Positions 27,201 through 35,702 of a stretch of 64,000 nucleotides of DNA are shown here, piece after piece. Source of the DNA: Gammaproteobacteria bacterium UBA7449 (GTDB lineage: Bacteria; Pseudomonadota; Gammaproteobacteria; Pseudomonadales; Pseudohongiellaceae); NCBI GenBank assembly GCA_002477465.1, contig DLPV01000028.1, forward strand, positions 48,558 to 112,557. Direction: 5' to 3'. Position 1 is the first letter of the stretch, and each line of letters starts with the position of its first letter. The translations under genes were made by a program, and so were the position numbers. The notes below the pieces were generated by a model, which saw only the letters and a list, made by a program, of their open reading frames with translations, made no database searches and was not told where the DNA came from.

Positions 27201-28727
27201 TCACTTCACCTCTAAGGGATGCGCTTCGGCAATTTTCTCTTTCCATAGCGCCGGGCCCGTTCGATGCACCGAGACGCCGTTGACATCAACGGCTACGGTA
27301 ACCGGCATTTCATCGACCACAAACTCGTGGATCGCTTCCATGCCGAGATCTTCAAATGCCACTACCCGCGCCTCTCTGATGGCTTTTGACACCAAATAGG
27401 CTGCACCGCCCACCGCCATCAGATAGACCGCTCCATGTTGCTTGATAGCATCAATGGCGAGCTGTCCTCGCTCGGCTTTGCCAATCATGCCAATCAGGCC
27501 AGTCTTTTCCAGCAATGGCCCCGTGAATTTGTCCATACGGGTCGCCGTGGTCGGCCCAGCAGGCCCGATGACTTCCTCACGAACCGGATCCACAGGACCT
27601 ACGTAATAGATAAACTTGTTGTCAAAGTTAACACCTGGCGGCAGCGGCTCACCCTTGTCCAACATGCCCAGCAAGCGTTTGTGGGCGGCGTCGCGCCCAG
27701 TTAGCATGCTGCCAGATAGCAGCAGCGTCTCACCCGGCTGCCAGTTCGCGATTTCTTCCCTGGTGACAGTATCCAGATTGACCTTACGCGCGCGCGGCCC
27801 AACGTCCCATGTGATCTCGGGCCACTCTTCGAGTTTCGGCGGTTGCAGACTGGCGCCACCAGATCCATCCAGGGTGAAGTGGGCGTGCCTGGTGGCGGCA
27901 CAGTTGGGAATCATAGCCACGGGCAAGGAGGCGGCATGGGTGGGATAGTCCAGGATTTTCACATCCAGGACAGTGGTCAGGCCACCCAGACCCTGGGCGC
28001 CGATTCCCAGCGCATTTGCTCTATCCATGATCTCCAGGCGCAACTCTTCAACCCGGTTGGATGGGCCGCGTTTCCTGAGATCGTGAATATCGATGGGTTC
28101 CATCAAGGATTCTTTGGCCAGTACTGCAGCTTTCTCCGCGGTACCACCAATCCCGATGCCCAACATGCCTGGCGGACACCAGCCAGCCCCCATAGTGGGA
28201 AGGGTTGCCTCAACCCAGTCGGCGATACTGTCGCTGGGATTTAACATCACCATTTTGGCCTTGTTCTCGGAACCACCACCCTTGGCGGCCAGCTTCACTT
28301 CGAGCTTGTTTCCAGGCACGATCTCGGTGTGAATCACCGCGGGCGTATTGTCGCCGGTGTTCTTACGTGCACCAGCAGGGTCGGCAAGAATCGAGGCGCG
28401 CAGCACATTATCCGGCAGCAAGTAGGCTCTGCGGACGCCTTCATTGACCATTTCATCAAGAGACAACCCCCCTTCCCACTGCACCTGCATGCCAACTTTC
28501 AAGAAAACCGTGACGATACCCGTGTCCTGACAGATCGGCCGTTTGCCTTCGGCACAAAGGCGCGAATTAATCAGAATCTGCGCCATGGCGTCTTTTGCTG
28601 CTGGCGACTCTTCTCTCTCGTAGGCCTCATTCACTGCCTTGACAAAATCAATGGGGTGGTAATAGGAAATATATTGCAGCGCGTCTGCGACGCTCTGGAT
28701 CACGTCTTCATTACGGATCAAAGTCAT
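27201..28727 (-). CDS. fumA: Class I fumarate hydratase (FumA/FumB type)
   Basis: An oxygen-sensitive 4Fe-4S fumarase of 508 residues for the TCA cycle, combining the alpha and beta halves in one chain. Candidate cluster ligands lie in RPICQDTGIV, GAGWCPPGMLGIGIGG and NCAATRHAHF. The beta half begins near LEEWPEITWDV and includes GPTTATRMDKF. The gene is 16 bases from the convergent FabY-type gene. A monomeric-length class I enzyme is typical of proteobacteria. Confidence 0.95.
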   Translation of the reverse strand: MTLIRNEDVIQSVADALQYISYYHPIDFVKAVNEAYEREESPAAKDAMAQILINSRLCAEGKRPICQDTGIVTVFLKVGMQVQWEGGLSLDEMVNEGVRRAYLLPDNVLRASILADPAGARKNTGDNTPAVIHTEIVPGNKLEVKLAAKGGGSENKAKMVMLNPSDSIADWVEATLPTMGAGWCPPGMLGIGIGGTAEKAAVLAKESLMEPIDIHDLRKRGPSNRVEELRLEIMDRANALGIGAQGLGGLTTVLDVKILDYPTHAASLPVAMIPNCAATRHAHFTLDGSGGASLQPPKLEEWPEITWDVGPRARKVNLDTVTREEIANWQPGETLLLSGSMLTGRDAAHKRLLGMLDKGEPLPPGVNFDNKFIYYVGPVDPVREEVIGPAGPTTATRMDKFTGPLLEKTGLIGMIGKAERGQLAIDAIKQHGAVYLMAVGGAAYLVSKAIREARVVAFEDLGMEAIHEFVVDEMPVTVAVDVNGVSVHRTGPALWKEKIAEAHPLEVK

Positions 28728-28827
28728 GTCTTCACCTGTTGCGGAGGGTAATTCAGGGTTTTCTCAGTTTAACATTTTCATGGCTATTTCTTCATGACCA
28801 CTTCTACATGACCAATTCGACGGCGCT

Positions 28828-29565
28828 TCAGTCGACGAGAAAATCCTTGGCCGCGTTAATTTTCTTCGCCAGGTAGTCTGAGCCACCGCGATCGGGGTGC
28901 AGACGCTGCATCATGCTGCGATGTGCTTTAACAATATCTTCATCGCTGGCATCAGCAGGCAACCCCAGTATTTCCAGGGCCAGATCACGGGTCATAACTG
29001 ACTCAGCCTCACCTGCCGATGACGAAGCTTGTCCGGCGTGCTGTTGCCGCCAGCCCTCGTGCTGACGATCCAGGTAAGCCTCCAGAACCTGCAGTGAATC
29101 CATATCGCCCTGACATTCTCCAAGCACATCAAGCAGACTGTGCAGGGACAATTCACTGAGCTGCTTGCCGCTATTACCGCCGCAAAGAACTCTGCCATCC
29201 ATGACTCCGGTATCGTGATTCAACACCATTTCCAGATACTGGGTGCGAATAGTAGAGGCCTGGTTCTCACCGCGCGGCTTAGCTGAAGCCCGCTTGCTCA
29301 TCAGCATCTGCCAAAATGGCAGCAGGCGCATCAGCGTGGGTAAAAAGCGAAGTACAAACGCGCCAAAGGCGCCAAGTGGCGCAAATATAAAATGGATAGG
29401 TAATCGACCTAGCGCAATTAGCACCGCCACAATCAGCAGAGCTGACATGATCAGGAACAGAATCTGGTTTTGACGGGCATTGAGTTTAAACTTCTGACTA
29501 ATAGACTTTGCAAAGTAATACGCCATGATGGGCAGAAGTATGAGAGCCAGCAACCGGAAAATCAT
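28828..29565 (-). CDS. Membrane-anchored DnaJ-domain protein
   Basis: A 245-residue protein with two to three hydrophobic segments at the N-terminus (about 1-18, 33-55 and 60-80), a charged linker, and a C-terminal J domain of about 55 residues. The J domain contains the HPD motif in MMQRLHPDRGGSDYLAKKINAAKD. This layout resembles the TIM14-like/DjlA-type bacterial J proteins that recruit DnaK to the membrane. It precedes a VWA gene by 21 bases on the downstream side, and both may be one unit. Confidence 0.88.
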   Translation of the reverse strand: MIFRLLALILLPIMAYYFAKSISQKFKLNARQNQILFLIMSALLIVAVLIALGRLPIHFIFAPLGAFGAFVLRFLPTLMRLLPFWQMLMSKRASAKPRGENQASTIRTQYLEMVLNHDTGVMDGRVLCGGNSGKQLSELSLHSLLDVLGECQGDMDSLQVLEAYLDRQHEGWRQQHAGQASSSAGEAESVMTRDLALEILGLPADASDEDIVKAHRSMMQRLHPDRGGSDYLAKKINAAKDFLVD

Positions 29566-29586
29566 TGAGTGGGAATTCCTTGGTTC

Positions 29587-30339
29587 CTAAGACTTAAGCT
29601 GCTGTATCAACAGCTTGACGTTTTGGCCTGAACGATCGCTGTAGTCGCTTAGCGCTTTCAATCCACCGGCGGCGTATATTGCCACCGCCTTCAACAGTTC
29701 ACCGAGCTGCGCAGCACTGGCAGCATCAAACTGCGAATAGGCGCCACCTGAAAGCCGACACAATTCCATGAAGGCCGCTCTGGTTGAGGGATCTCCCCGC
29801 TCTTGAAACATGAATAGGGGAACGTTCAACAGCCCGAGTTTACCCGCCGTCTGCGCTACTAGATCAATATTCTCTTCCATGGCATCCCCAATGAAAACCA
29901 GCCCTTTAATCTTACGCCTCTCGTTTTCCTTGAGCGCGTGGCGCAGAACTTTACCTAATTGCGTCGCACCAGCCTGACACTGGATACCGGTCATTAACTT
30001 TAGTAGTTCCTCGCCGCTGCTATGCCAATTACTGCTGAAGAATTCACCCAGGCCACGGAAATAGCAGAGCTGCAAACTCAAGCCGCCAAGACTACCGGCC
30101 GTCCTGAACATGTCCGCCTGGAGTTCGGTAGCAATATCCCAGGTTGGCTGCCTGCTCGCAGTGGCATCCAGGGCAAACACCAGCCGGGCATCACCGGATT
30201 GCGCCGGCATCTTTGCAACCTGGTCAAGAAAGGCGGCCACCTCACTCTTGCTGGAGGTGGCAAGGCTTGATTCCTTATCACTAACTTTTTTACCGCGCTG
30301 GGCGGGAGATTTCGATTTGGCTTTGAACAGGTCTTTCAT
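29587..30339 (-). CDS. VWA-domain protein
   Basis: A soluble 250-residue protein with a basic N-terminal tail of about 30 residues and then a von Willebrand A-like fold. The segment RLVFALDATASRQPTWD is a variant MIDAS (DxTxS in place of DxSxS). A second Asp is in VFIGDAMEEN. The family mediates metal-dependent protein contacts; the partner is unknown. It is upstream of, and probably cotranscribed with, the membrane DnaJ gene. Confidence 0.8.
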   Translation of the reverse strand: MKDLFKAKSKSPAQRGKKVSDKESSLATSSKSEVAAFLDQVAKMPAQSGDARLVFALDATASRQPTWDIATELQADMFRTAGSLGGLSLQLCYFRGLGEFFSSNWHSSGEELLKLMTGIQCQAGATQLGKVLRHALKENERRKIKGLVFIGDAMEENIDLVAQTAGKLGLLNVPLFMFQERGDPSTRAAFMELCRLSGGAYSQFDAASAAQLGELLKAVAIYAAGGLKALSDYSDRSGQNVKLLIQQLKS

Positions 30340-30533
30340 GGGATTTCTACTGCCTGAAAGGCATGGCTACAGCGCTTTCATTGAAGCATAGGAGTTGGGA
30401 AATTGGGAGGGCTGCTGGTGTTGCGAGTGGTACTGGCGGGCCGGAGGGTCGGTTCGACAAGGTCTAGCTAGAGATGCTCTTGGGCCTTTAGTCTGGCTAG
30501 CAAACAGGAAAGTTGCTCGTAAGCTAGTTGAGT

Positions 30534-30618
30534 TGGTGCGGACGGGGAGACTTGAACTCCCACACCTTTCGATACTAGAACCTAAATCTAGCGCGTCTAC
30601 CAATTCCGCCACGTCCGC
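30534..30618 (-). tRNA. tRNA-Leu (anticodon UAG)
   Basis: A complete class II tRNA with a long variable arm, 85 nt including an encoded CCA (TGG at 30534-30536). The acceptor stem GCGGACG pairs with CGTCCGC. The anticodon loop reads ATTTAGGT, giving UAG, which decodes CUA and other CUN leucine codons. The T arm carries GTTCAAGTC. It lies alone, upstream of and divergent from the enoyl-CoA hydratase gene. Confidence 0.97.
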
Positions 30619-30776
30619 GTGAGGGAAGACCGACTGGTGAAAACCGGTTTTCGAGGCCGCGTATTATACCCATCCCTTCTGTTTTGCCAAGCGCCCGCTG
30701 CTGGCTTTTGTTGCTATGGCTTCGACGCTATACTCCCGTTACAAAAAGCAACTAGTTCTATTAACGGGAAGCAAAC

Positions 30777-31571
30777 ATGGCAGATCTAGAAGTCCAATAT
30801 CAGGATGGCATTGCCACCCTGGTGATGAATAGACCGGAAGCGCGCAACGCGCTCAGCATGGACATGCGTGCCGCGCTGGCAGACGTGCTGCACGACATCG
30901 AGCGAGATGAATCGGTACGCTGCGTCGTTCTTAAAGGCGCCGGGGAACATTTCATGGCTGGCGGCGACGTCAAGGGCATGGGCGAATCCATCAAGAAATC
31001 ACCCGCGGAAATTCGCAAGGAATTTATTCTGCGGATTCACGACCTTCACCCGATCATGTTCGCTATGCGGCGTATGCCCAAGCCTATTATCGCCAGCTGC
31101 CAGGGCGCAGCCGCGGGCGCGGGTGTCAGCATGGCACTTGCCTGTGACCTGGTCATTGCATCAGAAGATGCTTTCTTCACTCTGGCTTATTGCCGCATTG
31201 GCACCAGCCCCGACGGATCGTCCAGTTTTCACTTGCCGCGTGCAGTGGGAATTAAGAAAGCGATGGAAATCGCGCTATTGGGAGACCGTTTCGATGCCCA
31301 GACCGCCAAGGATATCGGCATGATCAATTTTGTCGTCCCTACCGCTGAGTTGGAAGTCGAAACCAATGCGCTGGCGCAACGGCTAGCAGCTGGTCCCACC
31401 CATGTCTATGGCAATACCAAGGCGCTGTTCTACCGATCCCTGGAGAGTGAGTTTGAGGCACAATTGCAAGCGGAAGCGGAGTACTTTTCTGATTGTGCAT
31501 CCAGGCCGGATTTTAAAGAAGGCGTGAGCGCTTTTATCGAAAAACGTGAGGCAAAGTTTACTGGAAAATAG
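30777..31571 (+). CDS. Enoyl-CoA hydratase/isomerase family protein
   Basis: A crotonase-fold protein of 264 residues. The CoA-binding oxyanion segments are AGGDVKGMGE and QGAAAGAGVSMALACDLVIAS. At the usual acid-base sites, the position equivalent to rat hydratase Glu144 falls in the ALAYCR-like segment FFTLAYCRIGTSPDGSSS, where Asp replaces the second Glu. It may be a hydratase or an isomerase of fatty-acid beta-oxidation, so the exact reaction is open. GGGAAG precedes the ATG. It converges on the next gene with a 17-base gap. Confidence 0.88.
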   Translation: MADLEVQYQDGIATLVMNRPEARNALSMDMRAALADVLHDIERDESVRCVVLKGAGEHFMAGGDVKGMGESIKKSPAEIRKEFILRIHDLHPIMFAMRRMPKPIIASCQGAAAGAGVSMALACDLVIASEDAFFTLAYCRIGTSPDGSSSFHLPRAVGIKKAMEIALLGDRFDAQTAKDIGMINFVVPTAELEVETNALAQRLAAGPTHVYGNTKALFYRSLESEFEAQLQAEAEYFSDCASRPDFKEGVSAFIEKREAKFTGK

Positions 31572-31588
31572 CAGTCACTCTATAGGCA

Positions 31589-32398
31589 TCAAGGGCCACC
31601 ACCCGGTCCCGTCAGAGAACGCTGCAATGCTTCAATATTCTCCTGCAGGCGGAACAATGTCTCGTTGATCTGGAGTCGATGTGCATTTACCGACTCCATA
31701 GACTGCTCAAGGTATTCGAGTCGGCCCACCAGTCCCAGCACCGTGCTGTCACCACTGTTCAGCGCCTGGCGGATGGATTCCAGGTCGCTGCGCATGGTCC
31801 CGAGCTCGGAGACAGAGCCATTCAGGCCATTCACCAAATCCATAACGCGAGACATGTCATCAATCAGTGCGTTGACCCGCGTATCCGAGGCCATCAGCGC
31901 CTCATTCGTGCTGGCGAGTTGCTGACTATTATTCGCAGTTGCCTCGTCCTGACCCTCGTTGGCCAGTTTTAAGCGCGCGATCTCGCCCTGAAACTCTTCA
32001 AAGGTGCGGTTGTTCGCGCGCCAGTTGGCCCATAGAAGATCATACTGTTCAATGGTCTTCTCGATGTTTTCCATCAAGTTACTGTCTGACTCGGCTGCAG
32101 ATTCATCTACCAGCGCCAGTCGCAATTCGAGATCTCCGATACGCAGATCTGCCTGGCGCATATTAGTCTGGTAAAGCCCGTAAAAATAATAGGCGCCGTA
32201 GGCCCCACCGCCCGCCGCGAGGGTAAGCAAGAGCAGCATGATCCGTACCGGCCAGGTACTGACCTTAACCTTCTCAGTGTAATAGCTGGGCCGCACAATC
32301 TCTTCTTTCTGCGAGCGACGAGTGCTTAGGTGTGAGTCAACGTCGTCCCGATCCGGAATCATGGGCGGAATGTCATGCAAGTCATCTGATTTATCCAT
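31589..32398 (-). CDS. Hypothetical coiled-coil membrane protein
   Basis: A 269-residue protein not assigned to a family. It has a charged cytoplasmic N-terminus (about 48 residues), one transmembrane helix near residues 50-71, and a long, heptad-rich helical domain afterwards (about 75-265). The C-terminus is Gly/Pro-rich (GPGGGP). The layout suggests a bitopic protein with a periplasmic coiled coil, perhaps scaffolding. It diverges from the PuuD-type gene; starts are about 160 bases apart. Confidence 0.6.
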   Translation of the reverse strand: MDKSDDLHDIPPMIPDRDDVDSHLSTRRSQKEEIVRPSYYTEKVKVSTWPVRIMLLLLTLAAGGGAYGAYYFYGLYQTNMRQADLRIGDLELRLALVDESAAESDSNLMENIEKTIEQYDLLWANWRANNRTFEEFQGEIARLKLANEGQDEATANNSQQLASTNEALMASDTRVNALIDDMSRVMDLVNGLNGSVSELGTMRSDLESIRQALNSGDSTVLGLVGRLEYLEQSMESVNAHRLQINETLFRLQENIEALQRSLTGPGGGP

Positions 32399-32558
32399 AG
32401 CTTCCTATTATCCTCAAAATCGCGATTTGGTGCTATCCCCGCGACAGTGCACCGGCACTGGCGGGGTGATACCATATCGGCTGCATACCTTTTTTTGCGC
32501 AGATGCTGCTTCGGCAGATGCCACGGGTATAACAATAATCAGCCTCGGAGGGTTTGCT

Positions 32559-33233
32559 GTGGAATTAGACGTCCTGATCGCCTATTTGTTTCGTTGGATA
32601 CATTTCTTTGCCGGCATCGCATGGATTGGCCTGCTTTACTATTTTAACTTCGTTCAAACCGAGTATTTCAAAGAGGCTGACCCCGCCGCCAAGGCTTCTG
32701 CTATCAGCAAACTGGTGCCCAGGGCGCTGGGCTGGTTCAGGTATGGCGCCCTGTTTACCTTTCTTTCCGGGCTGGCGCTGGCTGGTTTTCTCGGCGCGGC
32801 CACAAACTTCTACATTAGCATCGGCATGCTGCTCGGCACCCTGATGTTTTTGAACGTCTGGCTCATCATCTGGCCCAACCAGAAAACAGTGATCGCCTCC
32901 AACGAGCAGGTGCTGGCAGGCGGCGACCCTATTCCTGAAGCCGCAGCTGCGCTGGGCAAAGCGGGTCTTGCCTCTCGCACCAATACCCTATTTTCGCTAC
33001 CCATGCTGTTCTTTATGGGGGCTTCTGCCCATCTGGGCGGCTACGGTCGGGTTCCCCTTTCCGCTGAGGGTGGTGCCAGCACCGCCGCAATGGCGCTGTG
33101 TGTCATCATCATTCTAGCCCTTCAGGCCAACGCCATTAAGGGCAAGATGGGACCCATGGCCAGCGTCGTCGGTGTCATCCACCTGGGACTTGCTCTGGCC
33201 GTGGCGCTGCTGCTGATCATCCAGTACCTTTAG
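32559..33233 (+). CDS. PuuD-type urate hydroxylase-like membrane protein, N-terminal domain only
   Basis: I choose the GTG at 32559 because CGGAGG lies 7 bases upstream; the in-frame sequence before it is not conserved-looking. The 224-residue protein has about six hydrophobic segments (RWIHFFAGIAWIGLLYYFNFV, WFRYGALFTFLSGLALAGF, LGTLMFLNVWLIIWP and others) and resembles the urate-oxidase N-terminal (DUF989) membrane domain of PuuD. It lacks the cytochrome c domain found in full PuuD. Function as a urate enzyme is therefore unproven. Confidence 0.75.
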   Translation: MELDVLIAYLFRWIHFFAGIAWIGLLYYFNFVQTEYFKEADPAAKASAISKLVPRALGWFRYGALFTFLSGLALAGFLGAATNFYISIGMLLGTLMFLNVWLIIWPNQKTVIASNEQVLAGGDPIPEAAAALGKAGLASRTNTLFSLPMLFFMGASAHLGGYGRVPLSAEGGASTAAMALCVIIILALQANAIKGKMGPMASVVGVIHLGLALAVALLLIIQYL

Positions 33234-33487
33234 CGCCACAGCAGAGCAGCGTACAGCGCCAGAGCGCCGCGCATAGCACTGGCAGGCAAATGCCTGCCCT
33301 GTGCGTGAAATCCAATTCTGCTAGGATAAGCCCCGCTTTCAAGTGCCTCTAAGCAATAGCTTAGAGATATGATCACCCTACAAAAACTGTGGATTTGTGA
33401 GGGACTTCGCTGTCTACGCTGGTCTAAATGCGGTCTTGATAGCGTAGAAATAAGTATTACAGTCTCAGTCTTTTAGAAGAGGAAATT
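33234..33487. other. sodB upstream region with inverted repeats
   Basis: These 254 bases hold two perfect inverted repeats: CTCTAAGC/GCTTAGAG (33347-33354 and 33359-33366, AATA loop) and TCTACGCT/AGCGTAGA (33413-33420 and 33441-33448, 20-base spacer). They may be leader-RNA structure or operators. I see no convincing Fur box. Confidence 0.4.
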
Positions 33488-34075
33488 ATGAAACTTGAGT
33501 TACCCGATCTGCCATTTGGCAAAGATGCGCTTGAACCACATATGTCAGCCAATACCTTGGATTTCCACCATGGCAAGCACCACAATGCATACGTCGTGAA
33601 GGGCAATGAGCTGCTGGAAGATGCAGGCCTTAGTGCTGACAACCTGGAAGCACTGGTTATTGAGGCGGCTAAAGTAGGCGGCGGTCTTTTCAACAACGTT
33701 GGGCAGCACTACAACCACAGTTTCTTCTGGAACAGCATCAGCGCCAATGGTGGCGGTGAGCCAACCGGCGCTATTGCAGATGCAATCAATGCCAGCTTCG
33801 GTAGCTTTGAGAATTTCAAAAAAAGGTTCGTGGCTGGCGGTGTTGGCCAGTTTGGTAGCGGCTGGGTCTGGCTGGTTGCTGACGGTGATACCCTGAAAAT
33901 CACCAAGTCAGCCAACGCAGAAACTCCCCTCACAGACGGACTTAAGCCACTGTTGGTGTGTGATGTGTGGGAGCACGCCTATTATCTTGATTTCCAAAAT
34001 CGCCGCCCAGACTTCCTGACATCGTTTATTGATAATCTGGCTAACTGGGATTTCGCCAATCATAACCTCGGCTAA
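33488..34075 (+). CDS. sodB: Superoxide dismutase (Fe/Mn type)
   Basis: A 195-residue Fe/Mn superoxide dismutase detoxifying superoxide in the cytoplasm. Metal ligands are visible as His in FHHGKHHNAYV (residue ~27), His in GQHYNHSFFW, and Asp and His in LVCDVWEHAYYLDF. The size and the LPDLPFGKDALEPHMSA start are typical of SodB. Metal preference cannot be settled by eye, though the pattern favours iron. AGAGGAAAT precedes the ATG. Confidence 0.95.
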   Translation: MKLELPDLPFGKDALEPHMSANTLDFHHGKHHNAYVVKGNELLEDAGLSADNLEALVIEAAKVGGGLFNNVGQHYNHSFFWNSISANGGGEPTGAIADAINASFGSFENFKKRFVAGGVGQFGSGWVWLVADGDTLKITKSANAETPLTDGLKPLLVCDVWEHAYYLDFQNRRPDFLTSFIDNLANWDFANHNLG

Positions 34076-34116
34076 GACCGCAACCGGTTAAATTAGTAGA
34101 CCGGTTAACTGCAAAC

Positions 34117-34148
34117 AAAAGCAGCCTGATTCTTCGCAGGCTGCTTTT
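34117..34148. terminator. Strong intrinsic terminator after sodB
   Basis: A 12-bp stem, AAAAGCAGCCTG at 34117-34128 and CAGGCTGCTTTT at 34137-34148, around an 8-base loop. The stem's own A and T runs give a T tract on both strands. It ends sodB transcription and may stop read-through from the decayed minus-strand gene beyond 34199. Confidence 0.85.
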
Positions 34149-34198
34149 CATGCCCAACACTCCTGTAAATTAATCAGCCGTCTCTCTGCCCGATGTGG

Positions 34199-35520
34199 CT
34201 AACGCCCCAGCAATTGCCTGGCCTGTTCCAGCTGTGGTGTCACGCCGTAGACCTTGACCATCTCCATCAGTTGCGCCATAGCAAACTCTGACTGCTGGGA
34301 CATTAAAATTTCCAGGATGTGCAGGTTAGCCTGATAATGCTGAGGCATACTAGGTGGCACCCGCGCCAACACTTGCAAGGCAGCTTCCAGCCTGCCGGCG
34401 CGTTGATGCAACATACCCGCACTCAGCAGGGTATCCGGCAAATCTGGATTCAGCGATAGCGCTCTTTCCAACAGCACTTGCGCCGCATTCAGCTCCCCCC
34501 TTTCCACTAGCGCACGCCCAGTCCTGCTTCATAACGCCGTGTTGTCCGGGTTTATCCCAGGCCTTCATTCAACACAGCCAGTGCTTGCTCCGATTTATCG
34601 GTGAAGTCATAGATCCCGGCAAGATTAATGTATGGCAGGGCCTGGCTTGGCTGCACCGCGATGGATCGGCGGTAGGAACTGATAGCCCGCTCATAATCGC
34701 CAGCGACCGCATGCGCGTTAGCCAGATTGTCAATTGGCATTGCCGCCTGGGTAGGAAATTCTTCCACAATCGTTGACCAGAAATCCAAATCATTCCGCCA
34801 GACCTGCTTATAGCGTGCTGATTGCAACGACAATAGGCTGCAGCAGACAAGCAGAGCCAGCACAGGCAGCGGATTTCTTGGCACGCCTTGCTGCCAGCAC
34901 GCCCAGAGATAGCCTGCCATTCCGTAAAAACCCACCAGAGGAATGTAGCTGTATCGATCTGCAAATGCATGCTCGCCAATTGGCACGAGGCCACTGACTG
35001 GCGCCAGGCTAAGCAAAAAAAAGAGTAAGACCAGGCTGACAGCCTGCGCGATTCGGGAATTGGCAAGCCGAAACAATGACCAGGCCAATAAGCTTCCAAA
35101 CAGCAGAAGTGTGAGCACACCAAGCCCATTAATGCCGGCGATAGCTGCTGGATAAAAGGGCGACAAGCCAATTGGTAGCACAAAACTGATTGCATAGTGC
35201 TCAATACCCGCTACGAAAAAGGTCAATCGCCCCACAAATCCTACTGGCGCGTACTCCGAAGCAGATTGGGTTGCCAGGGTCACGGCCATGGCGATTAGCA
35301 TAATCAGGATGAACGGTAGCTTTTCAATAAATAGAACTTTGATCGCTCCTGCAACGCCCTGCTCAGTCACCTGCTGTCGTCGCAGGCAGACATCGAAAAG
35401 CATCAGGGAAAGCGGCAGGCTCACCGCCATTGATTTCGACATGAGCGCCAAAACGAAAAACAGAAAACTCCAGCCGTATGTTTTCAGGTAGGTAGAACGA
35501 CTGGCAGTCAAATAAATGTG
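34199..35520 (-). pseudogene. Decayed membrane/TPR protein gene (TMTC-like), truncated and frameshifted
   Basis: The left half (about 102 residues from 34507) and right half (about 319 residues from 35511) belong to one former gene: a multi-membrane N-terminal region and a TPR C-terminal region. The N-terminus is missing: the frame closes at a TAG at 35521-35523 with no SD, next to the groEL terminator. Near 34505-34560 a frame change ends the first frame in NEGLG*; the sequence GINPDNTAL then appears in another frame, followed by a TGA. So at least one frameshift and one in-frame stop are present. Confidence 0.75.
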
Positions 35521-35566
35521 CTAACAGTATAATGGCTCGTTTTGCCCTAACCAGGAATGAGTCTGC

Positions 35567-35620
35567 AAAAATAAAAAGCCGCTGTTCCCGCCAGAGTATT
35601 CTGGACTGAAACAGCGGCTT
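35567..35620 (-). terminator. groEL terminator
   Basis: On the minus strand, AAGCCGCTGTT at 35610-35620 and AACAGCGGCTT at 35576-35586 form an 11-bp stem with a smaller inner hairpin (CCAGA/TCTGG). A T-rich tract (TTTTTATTTTT) follows the stem downstream of groEL. Confidence 0.85.
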
Positions 35621-35702
35621 CTAAACCACTTGGCATCTGCACTTGGCTTCAGCACTTGGCTACTACAGGGAGGGCTGCTGCCCTCCCAGAACTGGGCTGC
35701 TC

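Noticed and set aside
30395..30622. Frames overlapping the tRNA-Leu
   Set aside because: Short frames on both strands run through a clear tRNA and are chance.
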